From contig OZ020269.1 of NCBI GenBank assembly GCA_963971225.1, positions 83,118,450 through 83,182,449 on the forward strand: 64,000 nt of DNA. The letters run 5' to 3'. Below, piece by piece: positions 10,840 through 23,207 of the stretch. The notes beneath the pieces are model-generated. The model ran no database searches and was not told the origin of the DNA. It saw only the letters and a program-made list of their open reading frames with translations. This DNA comes from Melieria omissa (taxonomy: Eukaryota; Arthropoda; Insecta; Diptera; Ulidiidae). Numbering within the stretch: position 1 is the stretch's first letter; each line of letters begins with the position of its first letter. The position numbers and the translations under genes were made by a program.

Positions 10840-11780
10840 TTTCTGAAATTCGGGGTTTAAAAGGGCCAAACATGGGTTAAGGTTTTATAGGAAGAAATGC
10901 GATTTAATGGGTCTTCTCCTTCTTCTTCTGCTAACGCTTCAAATAAAAAATAATTTAAAAAGAAATCAAAAAAATTATTCAAAAAATATTAAAAAGTAAT
11001 TCAAAATTTAACGGTGTCAACAATTGGTTAAGGTGCGAATACGGGAAGACTACGAAAAAACCATGAACCAATGGGCCAATTGACATCAAAGTTGGTAGAA
11101 ACACTTGAAATCAAAATTAATTTGACACGTATTTCTCATATTTATGGAAATTAAAACTCAAAGGGGTAACGCAAGGGTTAAAAGATTGTAAGAAAATTAT
11201 ATTTTTTTACGCCTTTGACTTTAAACTTATTGAAAGTACTTCAAATGTGAAATAATTTTATATTCATTTATATTGATTTTTATTTTTTGTTAAATCAAAA
11301 TCTGACGGGGTCAGTGAGGGATTAAAAGTTTATAAGAACAAACCAGGCGCGGATCTAGAAAAATATTTCGGGGGAGTTTTAAAAAGTAATTCTTTAATAT
11401 TTATAAAATTATTTTTAATTTGTATGTAGTTTTATAGTCGATCCAAATATTTCGGGGGGGTTTTGACCCCAAAACACCCCCTGGGTGCGCCACTAGAAGA
11501 AACTGTGAAAATTTAAGGAATTAATGGGCTTATTGACTTCCAACATGGTGAAAGTATCTTAGTGAGAAATAATTCATTACGTTTTTTTCATTTTTTCGAA
11601 AATCAAAATCTGACGGAGTCAACGATGGGTTAAGTCTTTGAATGGGGGAACATGATTTAAGAGATCCGTTGGCTAAATATGGTTAAAGGACTTTAAAAGA
11701 TAAATAATTAGGCAAGTATTATTCCATAAAAATCTAACGGGGTCAGCAAAGGGTTAAGAAAAACTTGAATTGTTGGGCCC
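10840..11780 (+). repeat. Degenerate two-monomer satellite, locus 1
   Basis: Diverged units about 140-150 bp long each carry a landmark like GGGTCAACGATGGGTTAAG. One monomer type continues TACGGGAAGACTA...CATGAACCAATGGGCC (11040-11085). The other continues with a tract such as GAAGAAATGCGATTTAATGG (10892 on). Each ends with a CATTTTTTCGAAAATCAAAA-like tract. The same two types occur at 30350-31320 in the same orientation. One unit here is split by a hAT-type MITE (11344-11495). Confidence 0.7.
11344..11495 (+). mobile_element. hAT-type MITE, family 1, copy 1 (152 bp)
   Basis: It starts CAGGCGCGGATCTAG and ends GGGTGCGCCACTA, an imperfect inverted pair. The 8 bases before it (GAACAAAC) and after it (GAAGAAAC) match at seven positions, as expected of an old 8-bp hAT target duplication. 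The interior matches the 19658-19807 copy in inverse orientation, including ATGTAGTTTTATAGTCGATC. It splits a satellite unit, whose text reads on cleanly when the MITE is removed. Confidence 0.85.
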
Positions 11781-13800
11781 ACTGACTTCATACTTGCAGC
11801 GGGGTCTTGTTTGTGATTCATATAATGACTCCATTGTGTGCAGTTGGCAGCTCAACTCATCTCGATCTGTTCTGAAAAAGTCGACTTTCTGGTTTGAATA
11901 TTCTTTTCTTAAAATACTTAAAAGTCGAACTCTGATCGAACACTTTTTTTTTAGTTAATTTTTGAACCATTGTATAAGAAAAGATAAAAAAAATATAAAA
12001 AAACAATAAAAAAAAAACTCTTGAATCTGTCAAAACTAAAATCAACTCGATTAATCGAAATGACTTAAGTAAAAAACTCTAAAAATTCTTTCTTGCAGTT
12101 GTAACAATCTGAAAAAGATGTGTAAATTCAATACTGGGTGTTAGTTTTCTACTTCAGACCAAAGTAAAATTTCAATGAAAGTATAAAAATCTGTTGTTAT
12201 ATCTCATTAAATGATTATGTATATGTAAACTTATTTATAAAAATAGTAATAAATAAAAAAACTTGTTTTATTATTTCATAATTTTATTAATAAAACTAAT
12301 TTATTATTTAAAAATTTATTATTTATCAACCTATTAGAAAATAAATAAACATATTTTATTATTTATTAACTATCAACTGGTCCTAAACTTGAATATCTTC
12401 ACGGCAAAATGATGCGCCCACGTGATAACTCATTAACTAAAACTCATGGCGGCTACAAATCAAATCAAATCACCAGGACTGCTGATTAATAACACAAAAT
12501 AGAACAGAAAGAACCCAACAACGCGTTGCCCACGAATTAAAGCCGCAGTAATGATCATAATTAGAACATTTAGAAGACATTTGTTTACTAAAGCGGCAGC
12601 AGAAACTATGAAACGGAAAGTCTGCATATTTCTACGCCCAGTACAAAAACTACACGAAGAAGGCGAAAGCATCAACGCGATCCGGTGTGGCTGTCAAAGC
12701 GAGCAGAAAACGAGCGACAGCTGTAAAAGACGGACAGACAGACAGACAAATAGAGCCGATTGAGTGAAGAAGAGTTCAAGAAACACGTCTGACGCCTCGA
12801 TGTATCGGTTGGTCTGTTCGATGCGCTGCATGGAAAGAAGGAATGAGAAGGAGAGCAAAGAGCCGCCGAAGCAGCAACAGCAGCAAGCAGTCATGTCAAG
12901 AAACGCTTCAGCAGAGACACGACTTGAAGACTGAAGCTTTGCAAAACATCAAAACAGAAGGCAACCGAATAGAAACAAATAAACCGGCTATAGAAGAATG
13001 AATAGAGCAAAAGCGAAGCGTAGAAGCCCAATTGCGAACAAATCATAAGAGAAAAGCGTGCAATTGTAAGCGTCGCCTCGGAAGCGATAATAACCGCAGA
13101 ATTGATTCAAAGCGCAGCCCAGCCGATGACAACGAAACTCCGTAGAGGTTTTTCAGTTTTATTGGTTTTGATTTTGTGCTGGTTGTTGATTTATTTTCGA
13201 GCGTGTGGAATGAGTGCAAAAGTGTCGACACGACGCACAAATGGCTAATCGCGTTCGCACTCTCAGTGGGGGGCAGAGTTGGGGCCGCGGCGGTTCGATT
13301 TGGCTAGCTGGGTTGTATGTTTGGGAGCGCTGTGAAGACTTGCTGTTGTTGTTGTTGTTCAGTTATTGACAACAGTCGAGTGGCGCATAAATTAGACACA
13401 ATGCCTGGGCGTAGTATCTCGTAGATACTACGTAGAATTTATGGTGTGTGGCGATTAAAAGATTTGCTCCAGTGACAAGAAAAATTACAAATTGGGCATT
13501 AAGTGTCGAAAGCGAGCGATTTGCCTTCAAGAGTGGAAACGTGAAATGAGTGTTTGAGTAATGTGATTGAGTGTCTGTTTATTTGTGCGTATGTGTGTGT
13601 GTGGGCACACAGGTTAAATTCGGGACGTGCAAAGTTGTTGAAACATAAACAAATTTTTGAAGGCAAAAGAAAAGTTCCGAAAAACTTAAATCTCTTAGTA
13701 ATCGCTGCATTAATAATCTGTCCACTCATCGTCAGATTAGTTTTTATATATTTGCAAAATACTTTCGCATAGTAAATATCAAATATTATTCCGCAGGTGC
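11781..13800. other. Gene-free stretch with a purine-rich segment
   Basis: AT-rich to 12400, then a purine-rich, higher-GC segment at 12550-13100 (many GAAG, AGCAG and GACAGACA runs), which could be transcribed leader sequence or just noncoding DNA. Open frames here are short and overlap. No domain recognised. Confidence 0.4.
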
Positions 13801-14900
13801 CTTAACACAGAGCAACAAAAAATTGTGTCAAAAGTTTGGTTTTTAACTAAAAAATTATTAAAGAGAAAATTTATTTTTAGAAGAAACTTTGTAAAGAATT
13901 TTTCGAAAAGATTTTGTGTAAAAAATTTTTAGTTAAAGATATTTGGTCAAAGATTTTGTAAAAAACAGTTCTTTACTATAAAAAGTAATTTTGATAGAAA
14001 AAAACTGCATCAATAAAATAAATAAAACAAATATTTTTGGGTAAAACAATTTTTTTTTTATAAAACCATTTTGTAAAATTATTGGTTATTTGTAAAACAA
14101 GTGTTTTTGCATTGCTTTTTAAACGATTATTTTTTCTCTAAAACAATTGATTTTTTTCTACAAAACAATTGTTTTTTTCTGTAAAACAATCGATTTTTCT
14201 TTAAAACAATTGTTTTTTTTATAAAAAAATTGTTTTTTTTCTATAAAATAATTATAAAACAATTTTTTACTTTCTATAAAATAATTGTTTTCTAAAAATA
14301 ATTTTTTATTTTCTATAAAACAATTGTTTTTTTCTATAAAAAAAACAATTTAACAATTTGTTTCCATAAAAGCATTGTTTTTTCTATAAAATAATTGTTT
14401 TTATACATAAAACCCTTGTTTTTTTCTTAAAACCATTGTTTTTGAATTAAAAAATAAGTTGTGGAATTTTTGTAAACAAATTTTTGTTAGAGGAAATTGG
14501 TCAGTGATTTTTCAAAACACATTTCTTTACTGCAAAAGGTCGTTTTGAAGGAAATAAAAATGCTTTAATGAAATTAAAAACAAATATATTTGAGTAAACA
14601 ATGTTTTTGGGAAAACTATTTTGTAAAACAATTAGTTTTTTTGTAAAACCACTCTTTTTTGTAAAAAAAAATTATTATTTGTTCTCTTTTTTTGAAATAA
14701 AAAACAAATATATTTGATTAAAACAATGTTTTTTGTAAAACTATTTTGTAAAACAATTAGTTTTTTGTAAAATAATTGTTTTTTGGTAAACAAATTATTA
14801 TATTTTCTCGAAAACAATTATTTTTTTCTAAATGCAAATGTTTCCTAAACTATTTGTGTATTTTTTTTAAACATTTGTGTTGTAAAAATACATTAAAGAA
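13801..14900. repeat. AT-rich degenerate tandem repeats
   Basis: Between 14040 and 14440 a unit like ACAATTGTTTTTTTCTATAA recurs many times. On a larger scale, the block at 13925-14050 (TTCTTTACTATAAAAAGTAA, then AATAAAACAAATATTTTTGG) returns at 14480-14640, and part of it again near 14694, which suggests duplicated longer units. No coding potential. Confidence 0.75.
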
Positions 14901-16189
14901 AATGCTTTCTGAAAGAAACATTGTTTATGAAAAGGTTTAAGCATTCTTTAAAGTCATCTTTGATTCCTCCTTTGTCTTTAAAATAATAACTTATTCTTAT
15001 TCAATTGGAGTCCTTATCAGGAATCTGAAGCCATTAAGTATTTACAAAATTCTTTCTCTAGGCTGGTATGGACTATGAACCGAACTGGAAGGATTCGAAA
15101 ATAAATTTTAGCCAACAAAAACCAACACTTTTATGTTAAACAGTGCAACTCTTCGTCCATTCATTCATTCGCGCACTGTACGCATGACGCGCTCGTCTGC
15201 CTGGCTGAACCCAGTGTGCAACATGGTCGTTGCTTTCGTTTCGTTTCATTTCGTATCATTTCACTTCATTCTACACATGCTCGCGCACTTATCGCGCGCT
15301 ACTTGTGTATTTTATTATATTCACTTAAAAGTTTTTTAAAGAGAAAATCAAAAAGACTTTTTTAGTAAAATGAATAAAAAGCAACTCAATTCCACCAGGC
15401 GCACAGCGAACGCCGACAAGCACGAGCGAAGCAACCAATCGGCCAACCATCCAACCGGCCAGCCAACCAACCAACCAGCAGCAACAACACCAGCAGAAAT
15501 AGCAGCGGCGACGATTGCAAATCGCAACAACACTGGCCTGATTGTTGCTCATGCTTCGGGTGCCTTACTGTTGTTGCTATTATTGCTGCTGGCTTTTGCA
15601 CTTTTTGTTGTTGATATTTTAGGGAATTCGGTACATGGCATAGAAGGCGCAAAAATTCATCGGCACACATCACCTCACTCGCCATCGATAGGGGTGAGCG
15701 GGGCTGGTAACGCTGCCGATGTGGCGGGCACCGAAAAGAGGGCGGTGACAGTGTGTTGGGGATTCTGTGGAACTTGACAACGATACGTAAACGCTTCTTT
15801 ACACAAGTTTTGCTTTGGTAGCAGGGACGCAGTGATCACTGAACTTCACCACAGGGGACTAAGGGGTATACAAAATATTTAAAAGTTAATTTTTCCACCT
15901 TCATCGAAAATGACAAATTAATTCTTCATAAAAATTTTTAATTGTCAGCAATTTACTTTATCAGCTTTAATTGTTAGTAATATTTAACGTTAATAAGATG
16001 TGTGCTAATCACTATAAAAGGACCACATAAAACAATTTTGTCGACAAATAATTTCGAAAATGTTTCTTGAAAAAAATTTGTTTAAATAACTCGAAATTCG
16101 TCTAGAAAATTGTTTACAATATAAATTAAATTTTTTTTCTCTAGGCAAGTTCTCTTTGCTTGAGAGCAGTTTTTTAATTATTGTTGGTT
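14901..16189. other. Gene-free stretch
   Basis: Mixed sequence. A frame at 15370-15777 (135 residues) passes through CCAACCAACCAGC and CAGCAACAAC runs and overlaps reverse frames, so it is judged noncoding. Repeated TTTCGTTTCATTTCGTATC lies at about 15237-15260. Confidence 0.4.
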
Positions 16190-17790
16190 TAATTGAACCG
16201 CAATTTTCTTCCTCCTATTATCTTCTCATCCTCAATTTCTTCTTCATTGTTCTTCCAATGCTTTCCTTCTTCTTTCTTTGAGTTATTATTATAATTTGTT
16301 TCTTTTACTTTATTGACAGTTTCTTCTTTTATCCTTCTTTCTCTCTTCTTTTTTGTATTTTTTTTATAATTTGTTGATTTACACTTTATTCATAAAGCAT
16401 ATAATACAGTTTACCCTTTTCCCGTTCTTTTTCATATTTTCTATCTTTTACTGTTTGCTTCTTTAATGCGTATTCGTCTTGCATATTTCACTCTTTCTCA
16501 GTTTTGCCTCGTGTTGCTTCTAGTTCTTGTATCTTCATTCCATTCTTTATCCTTTCCTTCTTCTATTCGAACTTTTTGAAATTTTGCCCCTCTTTTATTC
16601 TAAATATTTTCTTTACTTTTTACTAAGAAAACGAAAAGAAGTAAAGGACAATAAGAGAAAACGAAAGATAATAAGATATTTTACTTTTGGTATTTTACAT
16701 TTTTCCTTTTTCTTGCAGAGACAAAAAATATAATATTGTTTTTGTTTTCTTCTTACGTCTTTTTCTTAAATTTTATTATATTCTTTATGAGTAAAAGAAG
16801 GGAAAGGAAGGATACGAAGAAAGAGGAGAGTTCTTATTATTCCCATTTAATTTGTTTTATTTTTTCTTCTTTTGTTCATTTTTCTCTGAATTGCTTTTCC
16901 CTACAATTATTGGATGATAAAAAAGCAAAAAGCCAGGAAAATTGGAAAGAGGTGTAGAGAATAATATCAGTTAGTTTATATTTCTTTAACTCTTCTTCTT
17001 CAATTGTTATCTTCGTCATGTGTGCTTCCTTTTGAAAGTCTAATTTTGGTTGATGCGAAAAATATTTAGAGATTGTCTTTTGTCGTTCTCCACAGTTTTG
17101 ATTATTTGTTGCTATTCTTCTTTATCTTTCTGTGTTAAGTTTATCTTCCGCTATTTATTTTTTCTACCTCATATCGCCTTCTCCATTTTTTGTGTTTTAA
17201 TTCTTGTTAAATATTTTAAAATAACTAATAAAATATTATAATTAATTAAAATTAATAAATAAATATTAAAAAAATTAATAATTTAAAAATAAAATAAAAA
17301 AATTAAATCAATTATAAAATAAAATTAAATAAATAAAATTAAATATCATTAATTCCTTCCTTCTTTTCCATTAAGTGTGTTTTAATTATTTTTAAACATT
17401 ATAAATTAATTTTTAAAATATTATTAATTAATTAGAATTAATAAATAAATATTAAAATAAAATAATATTAAAAAATATATAATTAAAATTAATATTAATA
17501 AAATTAAATAAATGTAAATAAAAATAAAAATTAATAAAATATTATTAATTAATTTAAATTCATAAATAAATATTAAAATAAAATAAATATTAAATAATAA
17601 AACATTGTTAATTATTTTTTAACTTCCTGTCACTTCCCTTTCTTTAAAACATTTTTAAAACCACTTTAAAAATATACAATTTAATTTGTTTTTAATTTAA
17701 CTCCGTGATTACTGTAACTTAATCACAATGAAATGATTTGTTTTTAACGCAAGTTTTGATTTCTATATAAATAAATAAACATATTTCTTA
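16190..17790. repeat. Pyrimidine-rich then AT-only low-complexity tract
   Basis: From 16190 to about 17170 the plus strand is very rich in T and C (TTCTTCTT and CTTTTCTT types). From 17200 to 17640 it is almost only A and T, with AATTAATAAATAAATATTAA-like runs. The few open frames (16527-16733, 16736-16957) are F-, L- and K-rich by-products of this composition. Confidence 0.8.
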
Positions 17791-19559
17791 ATTCAGTTCA
17801 TTTTTCTTGGTGTTATTGTTACCACTGTTGTTGCTGTTGTTGTTGCGGTCATACTTAGTTTGTTTTGCCGTTTTATGCTTTCGATGTGGACGCCTTATCG
17901 CTAGTTTCTTCTTCTTACACTTTGAATATTTTCAGCATCAACTGGCGTCTTTCCCCACTGCCGTAATTTGCTATATCGCTTTGTTGTTGTTGTGCAAAGA
18001 AAAAATAAGCCTGTGGCTTTTTTTAAATATTGCATTAAATATTTCATTTTGCACAAATGAGTTGGCGCATCTGGCAGATACTTGGCTGCAGTTGCATATA
18101 TGTATTTAGATACATGGCGAAAGTAACGCACAGACATTTTTGGCTACGATTTTTTCCATATCGGAAATGGCCCGCCGACACAACGACGCATCGTCGACGC
18201 TCCAATATTCGCTTCGAATTTCGCAGCTGTGCGTACTCAGCGACCACGCGGCGCTTGTTTGCTCTGCCCTGCAAAGCGTTTTTTTTTAACTTGCACACAC
18301 ACACATATGTACGTACATACAGACCCACGTACGTGCCTGCATACATACACACATACAAAAATTCATTATGTTTATATGGGCTTTGTTTTTACTTTGATAT
18401 GTTAAACGAGTGCAGAGCAAAAACAAATTTACACAACAAAATTTTATACGTATTTTTATATATAAATTAATACAACAACAAAAGATCCAGTTACATATCA
18501 AACCATGGCCAGCGTACAAAGACTAACAACAATAAAAATAGCGACAGCAAAAACCGCCGGTAAAAGCCGAAGATTTTAGGGCAAATGTAATTAAAATATT
18601 TTTTAAAAATTCACAAAGCGCCCAAAGGGCAGCGAACTGAGGTGTTGCTCACATGAAATGAACGTGTATCACTCGCGGGGGGAAAAGGGGCAGCAAGTGC
18701 AAAGAAAAAATTTATTGTATATTTTACGTAAGGCTAAATTTTACGTAACTACATTTATTTAAGTAAAAGGGGATTAAAGAAGTTTGAACAGCTTTTCCAA
18801 CCATAAAAAAATGAAAAATAAAACTTTAAAGTTTTCATACAAAATTCAGATTAAAATATTCAAGGAACCTCAGCCAACCATCAAGGAATCTGCTCACCCG
18901 AAAGCTGTCATTTCTACCTAGTTTTTAAAAAACAAATACCTAATGTTTTATATTTTATTTTGACAGCAATAGAAATTTCCATTAAAAATTTAAACTGTTT
19001 AGGGGTCTACACCTGCGTCTAGAAATGTCTAAGGAAATCGCTGTGATTTGGCCTAACTAGAACAGAAACTTCTTTCTTTACAAGGAGAAGATTTTCAAAC
19101 TATCGGAATGAATGGTGTGAATATGAATAGATTGACCTCCAAGAACATCAAAATCTTAAAGGACTTGCACACTGGCTCGCTCCTTATGGGGAAAATTCAC
19201 ATGGAAACGCATCTTTCTAAGTCATCAGTAGGTTCAACCTTTGCATTGCATCATTGGGTCCAAGCTCATTAAAGTTTTCCTCTCGTTCGACGATCTCTAC
19301 AGAAGCTACTGGAGATGGCGGAGTAAGAACAAAACAAGGCTATCTGTCAACTCAACACTTTGGGATCAAGATTTCTAACAAGCCAAACCAAAAGCGGAGT
19401 CTGAGATGGATTTTCAAATTAACTGCGCTTCATGAAGAACACAAAATGGTTCACTTCGGAAAGAGACTGATAGGTAGCTCCTCCTTCATAATGGAACGTC
19501 TAAGCTTCCGAGCGGCTTTGTGACCTGTGCTGTACTAACTCGAGCCACAGGTGACTTGA
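17791..19559. other. Gene-free stretch
   Basis: No supported gene. Overlapping frames at 18044-18470 come from ACATACATAC-type repeats (18290-18360). A frame at 19254-19523 (89 residues) has no recognisable domain. Confidence 0.4.
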
Positions 19560-19657
19560 ATATCCCCCAACACATCAGTACATAGGTTTATTATGCAACT
19601 ATAACTTAAATTCCAGAACGTAGGACAAACTGGGCTTATGATCTGAAGCTCGCTGGA

Positions 19658-19807
19658 CAGTGGCGGATCCAGGGGGTTTTGGGCGTTGAACCCCTCCCCC
19701 CCCGAAATATCTGGATCGACTATAAAACTACATGCAAACTACATAAAAATTAAAAGTTATTTTTTAAAACCCCCTCCCCCCCAAATATTTTTCTGGATCC
19801 GCGCCTG
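19658..19807 (-). mobile_element. hAT-type MITE, family 1, copy 2 (150 bp)
   Basis: Terminal repeats CAGTGGCGGATCCAG and CTGGATCCGCGCCTG bound it. A perfect 8-bp target duplication, TCGCTGGA, flanks it at 19650-19657 and 19808-19815. That duplication length together with CAG...CTG ends indicates the hAT superfamily. The interior is the reverse complement of the 11344-11495 copy, with long C and G runs near the ends. It sits in the LINE fragment and has no coding capacity. Confidence 0.92.
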
Positions 19808-20453
19808 TCGCTGGATTAAATTAGGTAGTAAGGTGAAAGAGGCATTCCCAGCCTTTGACTACTAAAGACCCAAACAAGCTAAATTAGCTTATGTGGCAAC
19901 TCAGGACTTAGTCCTACTACATAAAATTCAAACCAACTGGAACTTAGGATAAAGGGTACTGAGCCATTTTTGTTGACATTGCAGACGCCGGATAGGTTTA
20001 GTGTATAGAAGAATCCGATATGTTTTTTGCATTTCTGGCAAAGCACCGGCCAGGTACAGAGGAGATGATGGATTAACTCCACATCTTCCTCATGGCGACA
20101 ACTTCTACAGAAGTCATTTGCCAGGTGGCCTGCACTCATTCTTTTGGCATGCAAGCTATGATTAAAGTGTCCGATGTCCAGTAATCGCTCCTATTAACAT
20201 TAAGCAGACTTTTGGTGCGCCTCCAGTCCGATTTTGGCCAAATTTGTGGCGCTGTATTGCCTGTCCTAGAAACAGCTCAGGCCGTGTTAAACACCTTCTT
20301 TCCTATCTCTCGCTTCTTGGTTCTTAGTAGTGCCATCTCTAGCCAATCTGCCCTGTTGTTCCCCGGGATGTCACTTTGACCTGGCACCTAAATCAGATAT
20401 AATTTATACTGTTCAGCCATCTCGTCGATAGATTTGCGACAGCTTAGTATGTA

Positions 20454-20970
20454 CGTGGGTGGTCCGATAAGTACTTAGCCTACAAAAGAAAAACGAAAAT
20501 TTTGGAAAAATGGCGATTTATTTCTCAACGTAGTCTCCTTTCAACTCGATACACTTGACCCAGCGATGCTCAAACCTCTTTAACCCGTCTGAAAAATACG
20601 TTTTCTGGAGGCCTCCGTGGCGGCGACTCCTAATTCGACTCAAATTTCTGCCCGGCGATTGCCTTTTTCAAGTTTGGAAACAAAAAGAAGTCACACGGGG
20701 CCAAATCTGGAGAATACGGTGGATGGCGCAGCTGTTCGTAGCCTAATGCGACCAATTTGGCGAATCACCGACCGATATTTCTCTTTTTCCATTTTTCTAA
20801 AATCCGCGGACACGTTTGTTTCCATACGCGGTCAAAACAAAACTACAAATCCTATATGGCTGAAATTTTGACCGTAGCCGTCTACGAGGATGTACTACAC
20901 GATAGTAAATTTCTCTTACGATAGTGGCACCATCGGGCGGTGGGGCTAAGTACTTATCGGACTGCCCACG
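20454..20970 (-). mobile_element. Deleted mariner element, third lineage
   Basis: The 517-bp element is flanked by TA at 20452-20453 and 20971-20972. Its ends are CGTGGGTGGTCCGATAAGTA on the left and CGTGGGCAGTCCGATAAGTA on the right in reverse complement, continuing ACTTAGCC-like. These termini differ from the other mariner types in the window. It interrupts the minus-strand LINE fragment, and joining the flanks restores a plausible LINE frame. Confidence 0.87.
20518..20825 (-). pseudogene. Transposase remnant, mariner third lineage
   Basis: The ATG at 20825 opens METNVSADFRKMEKEKYRSV, an N-terminus, then jumps across a large internal deletion to HPPYSPDLAPCDFFLFPNLK, the third catalytic aspartate region of a mariner transposase. 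A stop follows QKFESN. In a shifted frame the normal C-terminus, HRWVKCIELKGDYVEK, ends at the stop at 20518-20520. Both ends are kept and the DNA-binding and most catalytic parts are lost. Confidence 0.82.
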
Positions 20971-21035
20971 TATGCAATCGATTGCAATCAGAATAATTAC
21001 TAAAAATTTTCCCAAAATCAAAGCATCAGAGCGAA

Positions 21036-22364
21036 TTTATAGAAAGTGACTTATCAGATGAATGAGATTAGCCGCACTAAAAAAATATATTACGTTGCAT
21101 AGATTTTGAGTTAAAATCTTTTTTCAATTTTTTTTCTATCATTCCAAGTAAAGTTAGGCTAAATCCGAACCTGACTCTACCCACCTAACATATTCCGGTT
21201 TCCATATTAGCCAAGATTCATCTTGCCAACAGTCGTTCGTTGTTTGCCGACGCGAGTTTTCTCGCACTCGTGAATGTCGTAAATTGCGCTTTAATTGCGC
21301 TAAGGCGACACTAATGTTTAATTTCAATTTAAATTCCCAGTAAATGGCGTAGCAGTGTCTGAAACTACAATCGGCAGCTTAGTGAACGTTTGTGCGTTGC
21401 CTGCCACGTGCCCAGAAATATCAGAAGCGCCACACGGAAATTACACGGCAGAGATAAGCGCAATTATACGCAGAAAACACGACGACGACGAAAGGCGAGT
21501 GCGACGCTCTGATGCCGTTGACCACTGGGCATGACAGCGACGGCCGTTGAGGAGCTTAAGTGTCGGCAGCGGGGCACTGAGCAACGTTTCCGGCACAACG
21601 CTTTAATGGTTGGCCAGCAGATGTCGCTGCTGGCGACAGTTAAAATGATGGTGGCCGAAGTGCCGTATGGCCGCAGGCGACTATCAACTTTCATAGCCTT
21701 TAATTTCATGAATACATCTAATTAGTACACATTAATGCCACTAATTACTGCATAGAGCACAGTGTAACAAAATCCCAACAACTTCCTGTAGGTGTCAATG
21801 CCAAACCCCGCGCACCGGCCGCCGCAGTTCGCGGCTCTACAACATTTATGAATAACATAAAAGTACAAACTAATTAATTATTTATAATTAACACCAAGTT
21901 TACAATAACAACTACCACATACAACAAACGGCAAACAAAGCCAACAATAACTTAATACCAACAAAAATCAATTCGCGTTTATGTTGTTCGCCTTTAATCG
22001 CATTAACAACGAATTTATTAAATAAATAAATTATAACAAAAACAACAACAAGGGACCACACACACGCGTGTGTAGCATTGAAAACCGCAATAATCGCAAT
22101 AAAAATTACAACAACAAAGGCAAAAGTTGAAATGAAAAACGAACGCGCAAAAATTAAAATCACTAAATGTAAAAACGCTTCTTGGCGAAAAAAGATAGCG
22201 TCGACAACACATACAAATGACGCTGCGACAGCAACAACAATCATAATAATAATAATAGCAAAAAACTTGTATGTAGGAGAGCGCACAAGCATGCAAATGC
22301 GAGAGAAAATAAGTATTGGCGAGAGAGCATTGCGGTGGGTGAGAGACTGAACTTTGCAGTGCAG
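21036..22364. other. Gene-free stretch
   Basis: No supported gene. Frames on both strands at 21912-22350 come from ACAACAACA and ATAATAATA runs. The part near 21430-21720 has higher GC and open frames on both strands but no recognisable domain. Confidence 0.4.
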
Positions 22365-23207
22365 TGCTGCCAGATTTGTTCGTTTGAAGAAATCGTCGTA
22401 ATTTAAAGATATTTATGTTTAAGATTTAAAATTTTATTACAACAAAATGCGGAATGTAATTCAAATAAACCTTAGCAAAAAGTGTTTCCATGTATTTAAA
22501 AAAAAATGTTGATTTGTTACAGTTTTGTGGGTGAGTATGATAAAATTGAATACTTCTGATGACTTTATTATTATTATTATTATATTATTTACTTGAATGA
22601 TGTTTATTCAAATTTCAGTGTTCAGAGAGGTTGTCTGAACTCTCTGCATTAAAAGTAAACATTATAACAATTTTCAATTTAGTAGGCAAAGAAATATCAA
22701 AGACGTTTAGATTGTCTCTGGGAGCATTGCTCAGTGAAGTTTTCTAGTTGCTTTAATAGATCCCAAAGAGATCCACGCTTCACGATTATTATTGTCAAAG
22801 GTTATATAGGAGAACACAGGTAATTGAAGACTTTAGCAAATCTTCAGAAAGGATATTCACAGATATATTAATGGACCAATAACAATGCTCCAATGAAGGC
22901 GCATATCTACTGGTCTCTTCTCCAAAGTTTTCAGAAATTGTCAGACCTCTTTACTTTCATATCAAAACGGAAATTGTATTTCAGAGACAGTACTTTGTTC
23001 TTAGATAGGAATCCCGTTTTTAGGGATATTCAAATCGTGGCACTCAGATAGCTCATTCAATGGACACTAACACCTTCAAGTGGTAGTACGGGTTTTACTG
23101 TATGCACCACCGAACATTAACTTAGAGTTTCTCCAAATCATAATTTTTCGGTATATTAACTTCAGCAGTTATTTCGACAATTAAATATTTTCTCATCTGG
23201 CAGCTCT
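22365..23207. mobile_element. Candidate hAT-type MITE, weak
   Basis: The left end CAGTGCTGCCAGATTTG and the right end, in reverse complement CAGAGCTGCCAGATGAG, form an inverted pair about 840 bp apart. They resemble the well-supported element at 44636-45154 (CAGTGTTGCCAGAT). The flanks do not give a clean 8-bp duplication, so the pairing may be accidental. Confidence 0.35.

Larger units (their letters stand above)
19560..21035 (-). pseudogene. LINE 3' fragment, minus strand, interrupted twice
   Basis: Reading the minus strand from the high end, the frame shows SCRKSIDEMAEQYKLYLI, a stop, then VPGQSDIPGNNRADWLEMAL, the end of an RNase H domain (VPGHSDIPGNxxAD is the usual form). It continues PQIWPKSDWRRTKSLLN, then HLANDFCRSCRHEEDVELIH and HLLCTWPVLC, the C-terminal cysteine/histidine segment. 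Several stops and frame changes show it is dead. A deleted mariner (20454-20970) lies at its 5' side and a hAT-type MITE (19658-19807) near its 3' side. The extent beyond 20973 is inferred. Confidence 0.75.
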
